Below are positions 24,429 through 33,600 of a stretch of DNA of 42,828 bases, in pieces. The number at the start of each line of letters is the position of its first letter. Position 1 is the first letter of the stretch. The translations under genes were made by a program, and so were the position numbers. The notes beneath the pieces were generated by a model. It was given only the letters and a program-made list of their open reading frames with translations. It did no database searches and was not told the origin of the DNA. This DNA is from Candidatus Cibiobacter qucibialis (GTDB lineage: Bacteria; Bacillota; Clostridia; Oscillospirales; Ruminococcaceae). The stretch is from the NCBI GenBank assembly GCA_004000625.1, contig SAUS01000016.1, forward strand, positions 1 through 42,828. The letters are read 5' to 3'.

Positions 24429-25370
24429 ATGTATTATCTGGGTGTGGACCTTGGTGGAACCAATATCAAAGCTGCGCTTGTGGATGCAGACGGTGCTATT
24501 ATAAAGGAAACGAGCACCCCCACCAAACTGCCGCGCCCGGCCGAGGCCGTGTGCGATGATATTGCAGCCCTCTGCAATCAGCTGGCACAGGGCCAGCAGG
24601 TAGCGGGCATTGGCGTTGGCTGCCCCGGCACGGTGGATGGCGGCATCGTGCGCTACTCCAACAATCTGGGCTGGCATGATTTTGCCATGGGGGATTATCT
24701 GCGCGCCAAAACCGGCCTGCCGGTTGCTCTTGCCAACGATGCCAACGCCGCCGCTTTGGGCGAAGCACTGGCGGGCTGCGCCAAAGGGGCCGAAAGCGCG
24801 GTGATCATCACACTGGGCACCGGCGTGGGCGGCGGTGTGGTGCTGGGCGGCAAACTGCTGACCGGTTACACCGGCGCAGCGGCGGAGCCGGGGCACATGG
24901 TCATTCTGGACACCCCGGATGCCCCGCGCTGCACCTGTGGCCGTCCCGGCTGCCTGGAAAGCCTGGCCAGTGCCACCGCCCTGATCCGCATGACCAAAGA
25001 AGCCATGGCAGCTCACCCCGAAAGCACCCTGCATGGCCTTGCCGTCCAGAGCGGCGGGGTAAATGGCCGCACCGCCTTTGATGCCGCCGCCCAGGGCGAT
25101 GCCGCAGGCAAAGCCGTGGTGGAACAGTACATCCATTACCTTGCGGTGGGTGTTGCCAACATGATCAACATCTTCTTCCCGGAAGTGATCGGTCTGTCCG
25201 GCGGGGTGGCCAACCAGGGGGAAAACCTGCTGGCTCCCCTGCGCGCCGCGGTGGGACCAATGGTTTTTGGCAATGCTTACGCCCAAAAGCACACCCGCAT
25301 TACCACCTGCACCCTCGGCTACCGCGCCGGGGTGATTGGAGCAGCGCTGCTGGCCAAAAACCAGGGATGA
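24429..25370 (+). CDS. ROK-family sugar kinase (glucokinase-like)
   Basis: 313 residues. An N-terminal ATP-binding loop GVDLGGTNIKAALVD is followed by the sugar-binding and catalytic segment LANDANAAALGE (catalytic Asp in NDAN). A second phosphate motif reads LGTGVGGGVVLGG, and the glucose-binding EPGHM is present. The ROK zinc site CTCGRPGCLES closes the set. Length and motifs fit bacterial glucokinases that make glucose-6-phosphate in the cytoplasm; N-acetylhexosamine kinases are the main alternative. The start ATG 24429 has ACAGGAGG 8 nt upstream. It may share a transcript with the two exported-protein genes that follow (55-bp gap). Confidence 0.93.
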   Translation: MYYLGVDLGGTNIKAALVDADGAIIKETSTPTKLPRPAEAVCDDIAALCNQLAQGQQVAGIGVGCPGTVDGGIVRYSNNLGWHDFAMGDYLRAKTGLPVALANDANAAALGEALAGCAKGAESAVIITLGTGVGGGVVLGGKLLTGYTGAAAEPGHMVILDTPDAPRCTCGRPGCLESLASATALIRMTKEAMAAHPESTLHGLAVQSGGVNGRTAFDAAAQGDAAGKAVVEQYIHYLAVGVANMINIFFPEVIGLSGGVANQGENLLAPLRAAVGPMVFGNAYAQKHTRITTCTLGYRAGVIGAALLAKNQG

Positions 25371-25425
25371 TGCCTTTAGCGGGATAAAAAAGAGAAGATA
25401 AAACAAAAAACAGGAAGGAAACACC

Positions 25426-26565
25426 TTGAGTTTGAACCATACAAAACAAAAAAGCTGGCCCCAGCGCCTGCTGGCTTTGCTGGCGGCGGTGGTGCTGTGT
25501 GCCGCGCTGCCTGCCGCCGCGCTGGCAGAGGAAAATACGGCCAGCATCCAGACGCAGGTGAGCGAAACGGATGAGGATATCCCCTGGGCGGATCCGCCGC
25601 AGAGCACCCCTGAAACCGGCCGGCCTGACCCTGCCGTGCCAACTCCGCCGCCGCAGGATCCCGCCACCCCGGAAACCGCCCAGACCGGCGAGCATCTGGA
25701 AGGCTACAGCCTGAGCCTGGGGGAGACAATCACAATTTATTTTTACGTTACCCTGCCGGAAGATACCCCGCAGGATGCCGCCATGCAGTTTACCCTGCCG
25801 GATTCCGCCGTAACACAGGTGGCAGTGGCAGATGCAAAGCAGGTGGAAGTAAACGGAAAAAGCTGCACCGCTTTCCCTTGCCAGGTGGCCGCCAAACAGC
25901 TGACGGATGATATTGAAGCCCGGATGGTGGTAAACGGTAAATATGGCCCGGTTTATACTTACACCGTAAAGGATTACCTGAACTACCTGCTGGAACACGA
26001 TTATCCCCAACAGGCAAAGGAGCTGGCCGGCACCCTGCTGGTGTATGGCGGCAAAGCGCAGCTGTACTTTGGCTACCGGACCAATGCGTTAGCCGGCACC
26101 GCGGAGCCAAACTCCACGGCCAACTGGGGCAGCTACCAGTTTGAAAGCAGCGGCACCCAGACCGATGATTATTACGGCAGCAGCCTGCTGCTGGAGCCCG
26201 TTATCCAGATCCGCCACTATTTTATGGTGCCGGACGGCGCGGAATGCACTTTTACTTTTGCCTGGAACGCGGGTGAGCCCGAAACCGAATTGCAGCCCGT
26301 GGATACCAACACCCGCTTTGACGGCAAAAAGGTATATTATGTCGTTACACCGGCCATTGCGTTCCGCCGCGCGGATGCCATGCCGGTGGTTGCCATGCGG
26401 CAAAACGGGGCGGACCTGTGCATCCTGCGCTATGGGGTGTTCAGCTATGGCGATATGGTCCGCGCGCTGGCAGCGGTGGATGAAAGCCAGCTGCCGCTGC
26501 TGAACCTGCTCCGCGCGCTGGATGACCTGACCACCGCCGCACAGCGTTACAGCGTGGCAGGCTGA
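25426..26565 (+). CDS. Secreted protein of unknown function
   Basis: 379 residues. It starts at TTG 25426 with AGGAAGGA 7 nt upstream. A signal peptide (RLLALLAAVVLCAALPAAALA) is followed by a Pro/Thr-rich linker and then a beta-rich domain beginning GYSLSLGETITIYFYVTLPE. I have the impression that such exported domains occur in gut Clostridia, often within larger cell-surface proteins, but I know no function. There is no LPXTG and no C-terminal membrane helix, so it is probably released or held by the next gene's product. Confidence 0.8.
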   Translation: MSLNHTKQKSWPQRLLALLAAVVLCAALPAAALAEENTASIQTQVSETDEDIPWADPPQSTPETGRPDPAVPTPPPQDPATPETAQTGEHLEGYSLSLGETITIYFYVTLPEDTPQDAAMQFTLPDSAVTQVAVADAKQVEVNGKSCTAFPCQVAAKQLTDDIEARMVVNGKYGPVYTYTVKDYLNYLLEHDYPQQAKELAGTLLVYGGKAQLYFGYRTNALAGTAEPNSTANWGSYQFESSGTQTDDYYGSSLLLEPVIQIRHYFMVPDGAECTFTFAWNAGEPETELQPVDTNTRFDGKKVYYVVTPAIAFRRADAMPVVAMRQNGADLCILRYGVFSYGDMVRALAAVDESQLPLLNLLRALDDLTTAAQRYSVAG

Positions 26566-26601
26566 TGCCGCAACGCCCCAAATATAAAAAGGAAAACAGC
26601 A

Positions 26602-27030
26602 ATGAAGAAAAAAATAGTCCTGGCCGTTGTGGTGGCTGCCGTGGTGCTTGCCGCTGCCTTTGCACTGCACCGGCCGCAGGCAGGTATCCAGCCAACCCCG
26701 GAGCCGACCCGGCAGGCGGAAACGAATGATGCCGTCCCGGCAGAGCCCACGCCGCAGCCCGCCGCGACGGCTGAACCGCAGCCCACGGCAACTACTGTCC
26801 CGCAGCAGACAACTGCCCCCAAGCCGACCCAGAAGCCCGCAACGAAAAAAACACCGGTGCTGAACGCCGCCGGTCAGCCCACCGCCAGTGCCGCGCCCGC
26901 AGAAAATGGTGACGGCGAACCGGCGGACAACACGAAGGAACCGACAGAAACCCCGCCCCCCAGCGCAACCCAAACCCCGCCTGTGGACGAGGAAAACATT
27001 GAATTGCCGTTTGTTCCGGCAGAATCATGA
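26602..27030 (+). CDS. Membrane-anchored Pro/Thr-rich protein
   Basis: 142 residues. MKKK and one hydrophobic helix (IVLAVVVAAVVLAAAFAL) are followed by about 115 residues dominated by Pro, Thr, Ala, Glu and Gln. It is a signal-anchored, disordered extracellular stalk with no recognised domain. AAGGAAAA lies before ATG 26602. It lies 36 bp after the secreted protein gene and ahead of a shared terminator, so the pair is an operon. Confidence 0.75.
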   Translation: MKKKIVLAVVVAAVVLAAAFALHRPQAGIQPTPEPTRQAETNDAVPAEPTPQPAATAEPQPTATTVPQQTTAPKPTQKPATKKTPVLNAAGQPTASAAPAENGDGEPADNTKEPTETPPPSATQTPPVDEENIELPFVPAES

Positions 27031-27112
27031 AGAGCGGCGGTAAGGACGATGCAAATGGAAACGTATATGCTGAATCTGTAAAACGGCGGAATGATTTTCC
27101 ATGGTATGAAAA

Positions 27113-27149
27113 CTCAGGCTGCCCCCAACAGGGAACAGCCTGAGCTTTT
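27113..27149. terminator. Bidirectional terminator
   Basis: CTCAGGCTG (27113-27121) pairs with CAGCCTGAG (27136-27144). CTTTTTG follows on the plus strand and TTTTC on the minus strand, so it can serve both the plus-strand operon and the convergent HD-domain gene. Confidence 0.85.
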
Positions 27150-27167
27150 TGATACAGGATTATAATT

Positions 27168-27824
27168 TTACAACACTTTCGCCCCGTTGGCCGTCAGCTT
27201 AAAGGTGGCGCCCAGCAGGTCAGCGGCGCCGCGGCACATCAGCATGCGGTTCAGGAAAATTTCGAAATATTCGTACATCGAGCAGATGTCCGTGTCGATT
27301 TGCAGATTCAGCGAGATGACCTTTTTGTCGGTGTTGATCTTTAATGTCTGGTCCGTTACGGCATAGTTGACCCGGTCGTGGATGTCAAAGCTGGCTTTGG
27401 GCTTTTCCCGCACGCGGCTGCGGCGCACATCAGTTTTGTCGCCAATAATCAGCGCAGCCGAAATGGGGTCCACCGCGCCGCCGGTGGATTCGTCATGGTT
27501 GGAAATGGCCGAAACAATGGTAATGCGGTCCGCAATGCTCAAATCATACTGCTTCAAAATCTCGTTAGCCAGCAGGCCGCCGTATTCCGCGTGGTGGGTG
27601 CGGTTGATGGCGTTGCCGATATCGTGCATGTACCCGGCAATTTTAGCAAGCTCAATATCATGGGCGCTGTAGTCAAACTTTTTCAGAATGTGCGCAGCGG
27701 TTTCCGCCACATGGATGCAGTGCGCCTGCGAATGGTCGGTAAAGCCCAAAAGTCCCAAATTCTGGTTGCCCTTTTTCAGCAGCTCGTTTACTTCGGCATT
27801 GTGTTTGATGTCATGGTAGGTCAT
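27168..27824 (-). CDS. HD-domain metal-dependent phosphohydrolase
   Basis: 218 residues. The HD signature is present: HSQAHCIHVAE, then GYMHDIGNAIN, then NHDE and IIGDKTDVRRSRVR. Such proteins bind two metals and hydrolyse phosphate esters or nucleotides; the substrate cannot be told. I use ATG 27824 (MTYHDIKHN), with AGGAAAG upstream. A longer reading would begin inside the MITE, whose edge is only 30 bp upstream. That insertion has probably replaced or moved the promoter. Confidence 0.85.
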   Translation of the reverse strand: MTYHDIKHNAEVNELLKKGNQNLGLLGFTDHSQAHCIHVAETAAHILKKFDYSAHDIELAKIAGYMHDIGNAINRTHHAEYGGLLANEILKQYDLSIADRITIVSAISNHDESTGGAVDPISAALIIGDKTDVRRSRVREKPKASFDIHDRVNYAVTDQTLKINTDKKVISLNLQIDTDICSMYEYFEIFLNRMLMCRGAADLLGATFKLTANGAKVL

Positions 27825-27853
27825 AGTGATCCACACTTTCCTGTTGGTTCTTA

Positions 27854-28025
27854 GGCAATACCGCACAATTCTAAGTGCCGATACGGCGAGCGAGGCACGG
27901 CAGCTGCTAAGCCAAAAGCGCAGATAATACTGGATGTCTTATCGAGCATTTTGGCAACGCAGATGCCGTGCCGCAGCCGCCGGAGCGGTGCTTAAGCCGT
28001 CAGGCGGGAATTGTGCGGTGTTGCC
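27854..28025 (+). mobile_element. MITE copy 4 (172 bp)
   Basis: Complete element with both 18-bp ends and a perfect 4-bp duplication CTTA (27850-27853 and 28026-28029). It sits directly upstream of the HD-domain gene. Confidence 0.93.
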
Positions 28026-28121
28026 CTTAATTTCAGTATAGGCCATTTGGCTGCGGGCTGCAACCATACCGATGTAAAGTTACGGTGAATCTTTTGCAAA
28101 GTGCGGGCTTACCCTAGGGTG

Positions 28122-28340
28122 TCAGATACACCTTAGTTTTTTCAGCGTGCCGTCCGGCAGCAGGGCAACGGTATCGCCCTCCTGGATGTTCTGGGCAGTC
28201 AGGGCTTCATCGGGGTAGGGAAGCACCCGCTGGGTACCGGCGGCATCGGCCAGCAGAACATCACACAGCACCGGCTGCCCGGCAGGCAGCTCCTCACAGC
28301 CATACAGCTGTTCATCAATGCGCAGAACGCGGCAGGTCAT
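28122..28340 (-). CDS. Small hypothetical protein
   Basis: 72 residues from ATG 28340 (MTCRVLRIDEQLYGCEEL), with AAGGAG about 11 nt upstream. It is not recognised. It looks like a compact beta-rich protein with an EGDTVALLPDGTLKKL end that resembles small nucleic-acid-binding or OB-like folds, but the evidence is weak. It lies between two MITE copies and may be monocistronic. Confidence 0.55.
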   Translation of the reverse strand: MTCRVLRIDEQLYGCEELPAGQPVLCDVLLADAAGTQRVLPYPDEALTAQNIQEGDTVALLPDGTLKKLRCI

Positions 28341-28390
28341 AATACAATACACTCCTTTGCCTACAGGGGCGGTCATCCGTTACACTTTAA

Positions 28391-28489
28391 GGCAATACCG
28401 CATAATTCTAAGTGCCGATACGGCGAGCGAGGCACGGCAGCTGCCGGAGCGGTGCTTAAGCCGCAAGGCGGGAATTGTGCGGTGTTGCC
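28391..28489 (+). mobile_element. MITE copy 5, internally deleted (99 bp)
   Basis: Both ends are intact and flanked by a perfect duplication TTAA (28387-28390 and 28490-28493). The central part is missing: the left arm GGCACGGCAGCTGC joins directly to CGGAGCGGTG of the right arm. The join lies within related GC-rich sequence, suggesting deletion by short homology. Confidence 0.92.
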
Positions 28490-28662
28490 TTAAGGATACC
28501 GCTCCCGCACACGCCTGTCAAACCCCGCTTGCAATTTGGACGGGGGTATGGGATAATAGCTTACAGCAAAGGGCCATGCCGTTTGCGCCCGGCCGGATTG
28601 ACCGGCGGAACGGGGCACAGGAACGCCCCCCCCGATTTTTCCCCGAAAGGTGGATGTTTTTT

Positions 28663-29145
28663 ATGTTGATACGCACCGCAGTCCCCGCCGATGCCGCCGC
28701 GCTGGCGGAGGTGGAGGCCCTCTGCTTCCCCGCAGCGGAAGCCGCGCCGGAACAGCAGTTCAGGGACCGTCTGCAGGCTTATGCCGGACACTTTTGGCTG
28801 ATGTTTGACGGTGAAACGCTGATTTCTTTTGTGGACGGCATGGTGACAGACCAGCCCGATCTGACCGATGATCTATACGAAAATGCCGCTCTGCACAGCG
28901 AAACCGGCGCATGGCAGATGATTTTTGGCGTGGTGACCCGGCCAGAGTACCGCAAACACGGTCTGGCAGCCCAGCTGCTGAACCGCGCCATTGCCGATGC
29001 CCGCCAGCAGGGCCGCAAGGGTCTGGTACTGACCTGTAAGGACAAACTAGTACACTATTACGCCAAATTTGGCTTTGTTAACGAGGGTGTTTCCCAATCC
29101 ACCCACGGCAATGTGGCGTGGAACCAGATGCGGCTGACATTTTAA
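28663..29145 (+). CDS. GNAT-family N-acetyltransferase
   Basis: 160 residues. The acetyl-CoA binding motif A is visible as VVTRPEYRKHGLAAQLLNRA near residues 84-103. The C-terminal LVHYYAKFGFVNEG is the usual Y-x-K-x-GF strand of the fold. It transfers an acetyl group from acetyl-CoA to an amine; the substrate is unknown. The start is ATG 28663, with GAAAGG about 12 nt before; an ATG at 28654 is too close to that site. It is a single gene with its own terminator. Confidence 0.88.
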   Translation: MLIRTAVPADAAALAEVEALCFPAAEAAPEQQFRDRLQAYAGHFWLMFDGETLISFVDGMVTDQPDLTDDLYENAALHSETGAWQMIFGVVTRPEYRKHGLAAQLLNRAIADARQQGRKGLVLTCKDKLVHYYAKFGFVNEGVSQSTHGNVAWNQMRLTF

Positions 29146-29163
29146 CAGGGATATAGAATGAAG

Positions 29164-29226
29164 CAAGCCCCCGGCAGGCAGCGGAGCACTATTCATACGC
29201 TGTAGACTTGCCGGGGGCTTGTTTAT
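29164..29226 (+). terminator. Terminator of the acetyltransferase gene
   Basis: CAAGCCCCCGGCA (29164-29176) pairs with TGCCGGGGGCTTG (29209-29221), followed by TTTATTCTTT. Confidence 0.9.
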
Positions 29227-29232
29227 TCTTTG

Positions 29233-29284
29233 GGCAACACCGCACAATTCCCGCCTTGCGGCTTAAGCACCGCTCCGGCAGCTG
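29233..29284 (-). mobile_element. MITE copy 6, truncated
   Basis: Only one end remains (GGCAACACCGCACAATTC through GCACCGCTCCGGCAGCTG). The rest is lost and unrelated sequence follows, 24 bp before the stop of the PfkB gene. Confidence 0.85.
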
Positions 29285-29307
29285 TGACCGGCCTGCTGAA
29301 ACGGCGC

Positions 29308-30240
29308 TCAATCCACAACCGGAACATCCAGCCCGAACTCCTGCGGGCGGAACCGCGGGCAGACATTTTCGGCGGTGCAGATGACCGAAGCCGCCAGCCG
29401 GCTGCCAATGCCGCAGGCTTCCGCTATCGTTTTGCCATAAGCGCGGCCAATGACCGTACCGGCAAAGAACGCATCGCCTGCGCCGGTGGTATCGATCACG
29501 TTTACCTTTTTGGCGGGTACAATGCCACTTTCGCCATCCGCGCAGGCGTACACCGCGCCTTTGTCCCCCATGGTAACAACCATGCAGGGGATGCGGGCGC
29601 TGCCTACATTAGCGGCCAGCGTGCGGCACATTTCCTCCGGCCCCATATGGTCGTATTCGTCAGAAAAGAGGATCCCCGCTTCCTGCTGGTTGCAGACAAA
29701 ACAGTCGATTTGCTGCAAAAAGTCACGCCGCTCCATGGCAATGCTCATGTTGGAAACCGCGGCATATACCTTTTTGTGGTATTTCTGTGCAAAATACAAG
29801 ACCTGCTTTACAGTGTCTTTTTCCAGATCAAGTTCAATGGCAATGCCATCACAGTCCTTAAAAATTTCATCGCCTTTTTCGGCCAGCAGGTCGGTCAGGG
29901 GATTGGTGTCCGGCCGCTTGGAGATGGCGGCCACCACATCGCCCTCATTATTGAACACAGCCAGCCAGGTGCCCATGCCGTCCGGCACGCGCTGGATATA
30001 GCGGGTGTTCACCTTGTGGCGCGCCAGTTTATCAATAACATCCTGCCCTGTGCCAGTGTCATCCACCAGGCTTACAAAGGTGGGGCGCAGCTCCACGTTG
30101 GCGATATCCTCCGCCACATTGCGGCACACACCGCCGTGTACCTGTTCTACCCGCCCGGCGTTGCGCCCGCCCGGAATATAGGTGGCAAGGGGGTACCCCT
30201 TGATATCAACAAAAACTGCGCCGATGACAACGATCCCCAT
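29308..30240 (-). CDS. PfkB-family kinase, resembling pseudouridine kinase
   Basis: 310 residues. The N-terminal substrate region holds GGVCRNVAEDIANV, a pattern seen in pseudouridine kinases (GG-x-RN-AENL). The C-terminal DTTGAGDAFFAG contains the catalytic Asp and anion hole of the ribokinase family. The reaction would be ATP-dependent phosphorylation of a nucleoside or sugar. The usual partner psuG (pseudouridine glycosidase) is not in this window, so the specificity is uncertain. The start ATG 30240 has AAGGAAGG about 11 nt upstream. Confidence 0.87.
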   Translation of the reverse strand: MGIVVIGAVFVDIKGYPLATYIPGGRNAGRVEQVHGGVCRNVAEDIANVELRPTFVSLVDDTGTGQDVIDKLARHKVNTRYIQRVPDGMGTWLAVFNNEGDVVAAISKRPDTNPLTDLLAEKGDEIFKDCDGIAIELDLEKDTVKQVLYFAQKYHKKVYAAVSNMSIAMERRDFLQQIDCFVCNQQEAGILFSDEYDHMGPEEMCRTLAANVGSARIPCMVVTMGDKGAVYACADGESGIVPAKKVNVIDTTGAGDAFFAGTVIGRAYGKTIAEACGIGSRLAASVICTAENVCPRFRPQEFGLDVPVVD

Positions 30241-30436
30241 GCAAAACGCCCTTCCTTACCCAGGGTGCAGCGGAAAACAAGGAAACCGACTGAATGTTCG
30301 TCTTTTCAGCTGCACCGTATAACTGTAAACTTATGATGAACAGTTTACATGATTGGGGCCGAAAAAGCAAGGCTGGCGGCGATTTTTGCCGCTTTTGCGG
30401 CAAACTGTACCGCACGGACGGAATCTTTATCTCCTC

Positions 30437-30465
30437 TTTACAATGATTTTCCGCGGTGCTATAAT
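30437..30465 (+). promoter_or_regulatory. Promoter of the RND pump operon
   Basis: TTTACA (30437-30442) and TATAAT (30460-30465) with a 17-bp spacer, about 190 bp upstream of the pump gene. Confidence 0.85.
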
Positions 30466-30479
30466 AACAGCGAAAAACC

Positions 30480-30495
30480 GACCGACCGGTCGGTC
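30480..30495. promoter_or_regulatory. TetR-type operator palindrome
   Basis: GACCGACCGGTCGGTC is a perfect 16-bp palindrome that begins 15 bases after the -10 box, overlapping the expected first transcribed bases. TetR/AcrR repressors commonly bind such GACCG-type palindromes, and a TetR gene ends this operon. A weaker half-related site (CGGCCGGTCGGTT) is at 30593-30605. Confidence 0.8.
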
Positions 30496-30655
30496 AAGCG
30501 CGCGAAAAAAGCTCCGTTTCCCCCTAAAAAGGGGCGCCACACGGCGGCTGCGCTGCGCTTCGGCGCTCCTTCCTTTTGGGGCAGCCTGAACCCGGCCGGT
30601 CGGTTACATCCGCCAACATAGGCCCGCCCAAAGTGCGGGCAAAGGGAACAAACAA

Positions 30656-33600
30656 ATGCCAAAATACAGTGTTAAAAAGCCATTTACCGTACTTGTGGCG
30701 GTCATATTGGTGATGGTGCTGGGCTTTGTAAGCCTGACCGGCATGCAGACAGACCTGCTGCCCAATATGAACCTGCCCTACCTGCTGGTCATTACCACCT
30801 ACCCCGGCGCCAGCCCGGAACAGGTGGAAAGCGATGTGACCCAGCCGCTGGAAAACAGCCTTTCCACCCTGAATGGTGTAAAGAACGTGACCAGCCAGAG
30901 CAACGAAAACTACGGCCTTGTCATTCTGGAATACCAGGACGACACCGACATGGACAGCGCCATGGTCAAGGCCAGCACCGCCGTGAACCAGCTTTCGGAC
31001 AGTCTGCCCGATATGGCCAGCACCCCCACGCTGATGGAGATGAGCCCCGATATGATGGCCACCCAGTATGTTGCGGTGGACTATGAGGGGATGGACATCT
31101 ACGAGCTTTCCGACTATGTGGAGGATACGATCGTACCCCAGCTGGAGCGCGTGGACGGCGTGGCCAGCGTTTCCACCACCGGCCTTGTCAAAAAATCAGT
31201 GCAGATCACGCTGGACCAGGACAAAATTGACGAGGTGAATGACAAACTGCTGGTCAAGGTGAGCGACCGCCTGGCCGAAGCCAAAAAGCAGCTGGACGAA
31301 AACGAGGCCAAAATCAAAGACGGCCTGGCGGAGCTGGACAGTGCCCAGAGCCAGCTGGATTCCGGCAAAGCCCAGCTGAATACCCAAAAGCAGAGCCTGA
31401 CCCAGCAGCTGCGGGATGCCATCGACCAGCTGAACGAGGAGATCCCCAAGCTGGAAGAGCAGATTGCGGGGCTGAAAACCCAGCTGGACACCGCCCAGAG
31501 CAAGCTGAACCAGCTGAAAGTGGACCCCAGCAGCCTGCCGGAAGTGACGCTGCCGATTGATGATGCACTGTTTGCTTCCTGCAAAGAGATTCTGGCAAAA
31601 TATGACCCCCAGTACGATGCAAATGCCATGCCCGCTAATTTGGAGGAAGCCAAGAGTGACCTGACCAAGATGGCCGCGATGCTGGCTTCCATCGAGCGCG
31701 CCCAGCAGGCCATTGAGACCGAAGCTGCCGCCCTGACCGGCGGGCAGAGCGTCAGCGATGCCTGCGCCGCGCTGGACGCCCAGATCCTGACGCTGACCGT
31801 GCAGGTGCAGCAGAAGGATAACGAGATCGTTCAGCTGGAACAGCAGCTGGATACCGCCGCCCCGGAAGAGCAGGATGCCATCCGCGCGGAAATCGAAAGC
31901 AAAAAAGCTGAACAGGCGGCTTTACAGACCCAGCTGGACACTGCCACCAGCCAGCGCACAGCCCTGGATGGTTACAAGAGTGATGAAAGCACCCTTTCCA
32001 CCACCCAGACGGCCTTGCGGAACGCAACGGTGCTGCTGAAAGCCCGGCAGGAAGCCGAAGCCAGCCTGAACGAGAGCACCGAGGAACTGCGCCAAACCCT
32101 ACAGCAGACGATTACCACCCTGAACACCCAGATCGACAAAGCCGAAGCCATGCTGGCCAATTTGAACGATCAGCGCGGCAAGCTGCAATCGATGCTGGAA
32201 AGCCTTTCTGCCAACCCGACAGACCCCCAACTGGCTGATATGGCCGTGCAGCTGCTGCTCAGCGGCACCGAAGCCCAGCTCAGTTTGGGCGAGTTCCAGA
32301 TCAGCAGCGGCCGCACCCAGCTGGAAGCGGGCCAGACCCAGTTGGACTCCGCCCGCGAAGAGTATGAATCGGCCCGCGAGGAAGCGCTGAAAAGCGCCAA
32401 TCTGGACCAGCTGCTGAACATGAACACCTTAAGGCAGCTGATCGCCGCGCAGAACTTCTCTATGCCCGCCGGTTACATTGACGGCGGGGAAGGGGACGAT
32501 AACCAGTATATCTTAAAAGTCGGCGATGCGTTTGACAATGTGGATGAGCTGAAAAGTATGGTCCTGTGCAGCATTGACGGCATCGGCGATGTGCGGCTTT
32601 CCGATGTGGCGGACATTGAGCTGACCGATAACGCGGACGACAGCTACGCCAAGGTGGGCAAAAACCGCGCCGTGCTGCTTTCAATCTATAAAAGCTCCAC
32701 GGCTTCCACCTCGTCTGTCTCCAACGCAAGCACCGCTGCTATGAAAGAACTGATGGCAGAAAACGACGGCCTGCACCTGACCACCATCATGGATCAGGGC
32801 GATTACATCAAGCTGATTGTGAACAGCGTCATGTCCAACCTGATCGAAGGCGCTGTGCTGGCCATCATCGTGCTGGCTCTGTTCTTAAAGGATATCCGCC
32901 CCACGCTGGTGGTGGCCATCAGCATGCCGCTCAGTGTGCTGTTTGCCATTGTCATGATGTATTTCAGTGGCATTACCCTGAACATTCTCAGCCTGTCCGG
33001 CTTGGGGTTGGGCGTTGGCATGCTGGTGGATAACTCGGTCGTTGTCATCGAAAATATTTACCGCCTGCGCGGGCGCGGCATTCCGGCCCCGCGTGCTGCG
33101 GTGCAGGGCGCACGCCAGGTGGCGGGGGCCATCGTGTCCTCCACCCTGACCACGGTCTGCGTGTTCCTGCCCATGGTGTTTACCACCGGCATGGTGCTGG
33201 AGCTGCTTTCCGATATGGCATGGACCATCACGTTCAGCCTGCTGGCATCCCTCATTGTGGCCCTTACCGTGGTGCCCTGCGCCGGTTCCACCGTACTGCG
33301 CAAACAAAAAGAGATCAAGCACCCCTGGTTCGACCGTTTCCTGAACGGGTACGAAAAGCTCTTGCGCTTCTGCTTAAAGCGCAAGGCCATCCCGCTCACA
33401 CTGGCGATCGTGCTGCTGGCCGTATCGGTCTGGCGCATTGCCACCATGGGCGTGATGCTCATCCCGGATATGGGCTCCAACCAGCTTTCGATTGCGGTAA
33501 CGGTGCCTGCGGATACCGAAAAAGAGGATGCCTTTGCCACCGCAGACGCCGTGATGGACGCCATTACCAACATTGACGGCGTGGAAACGGTGGGCGCCAT

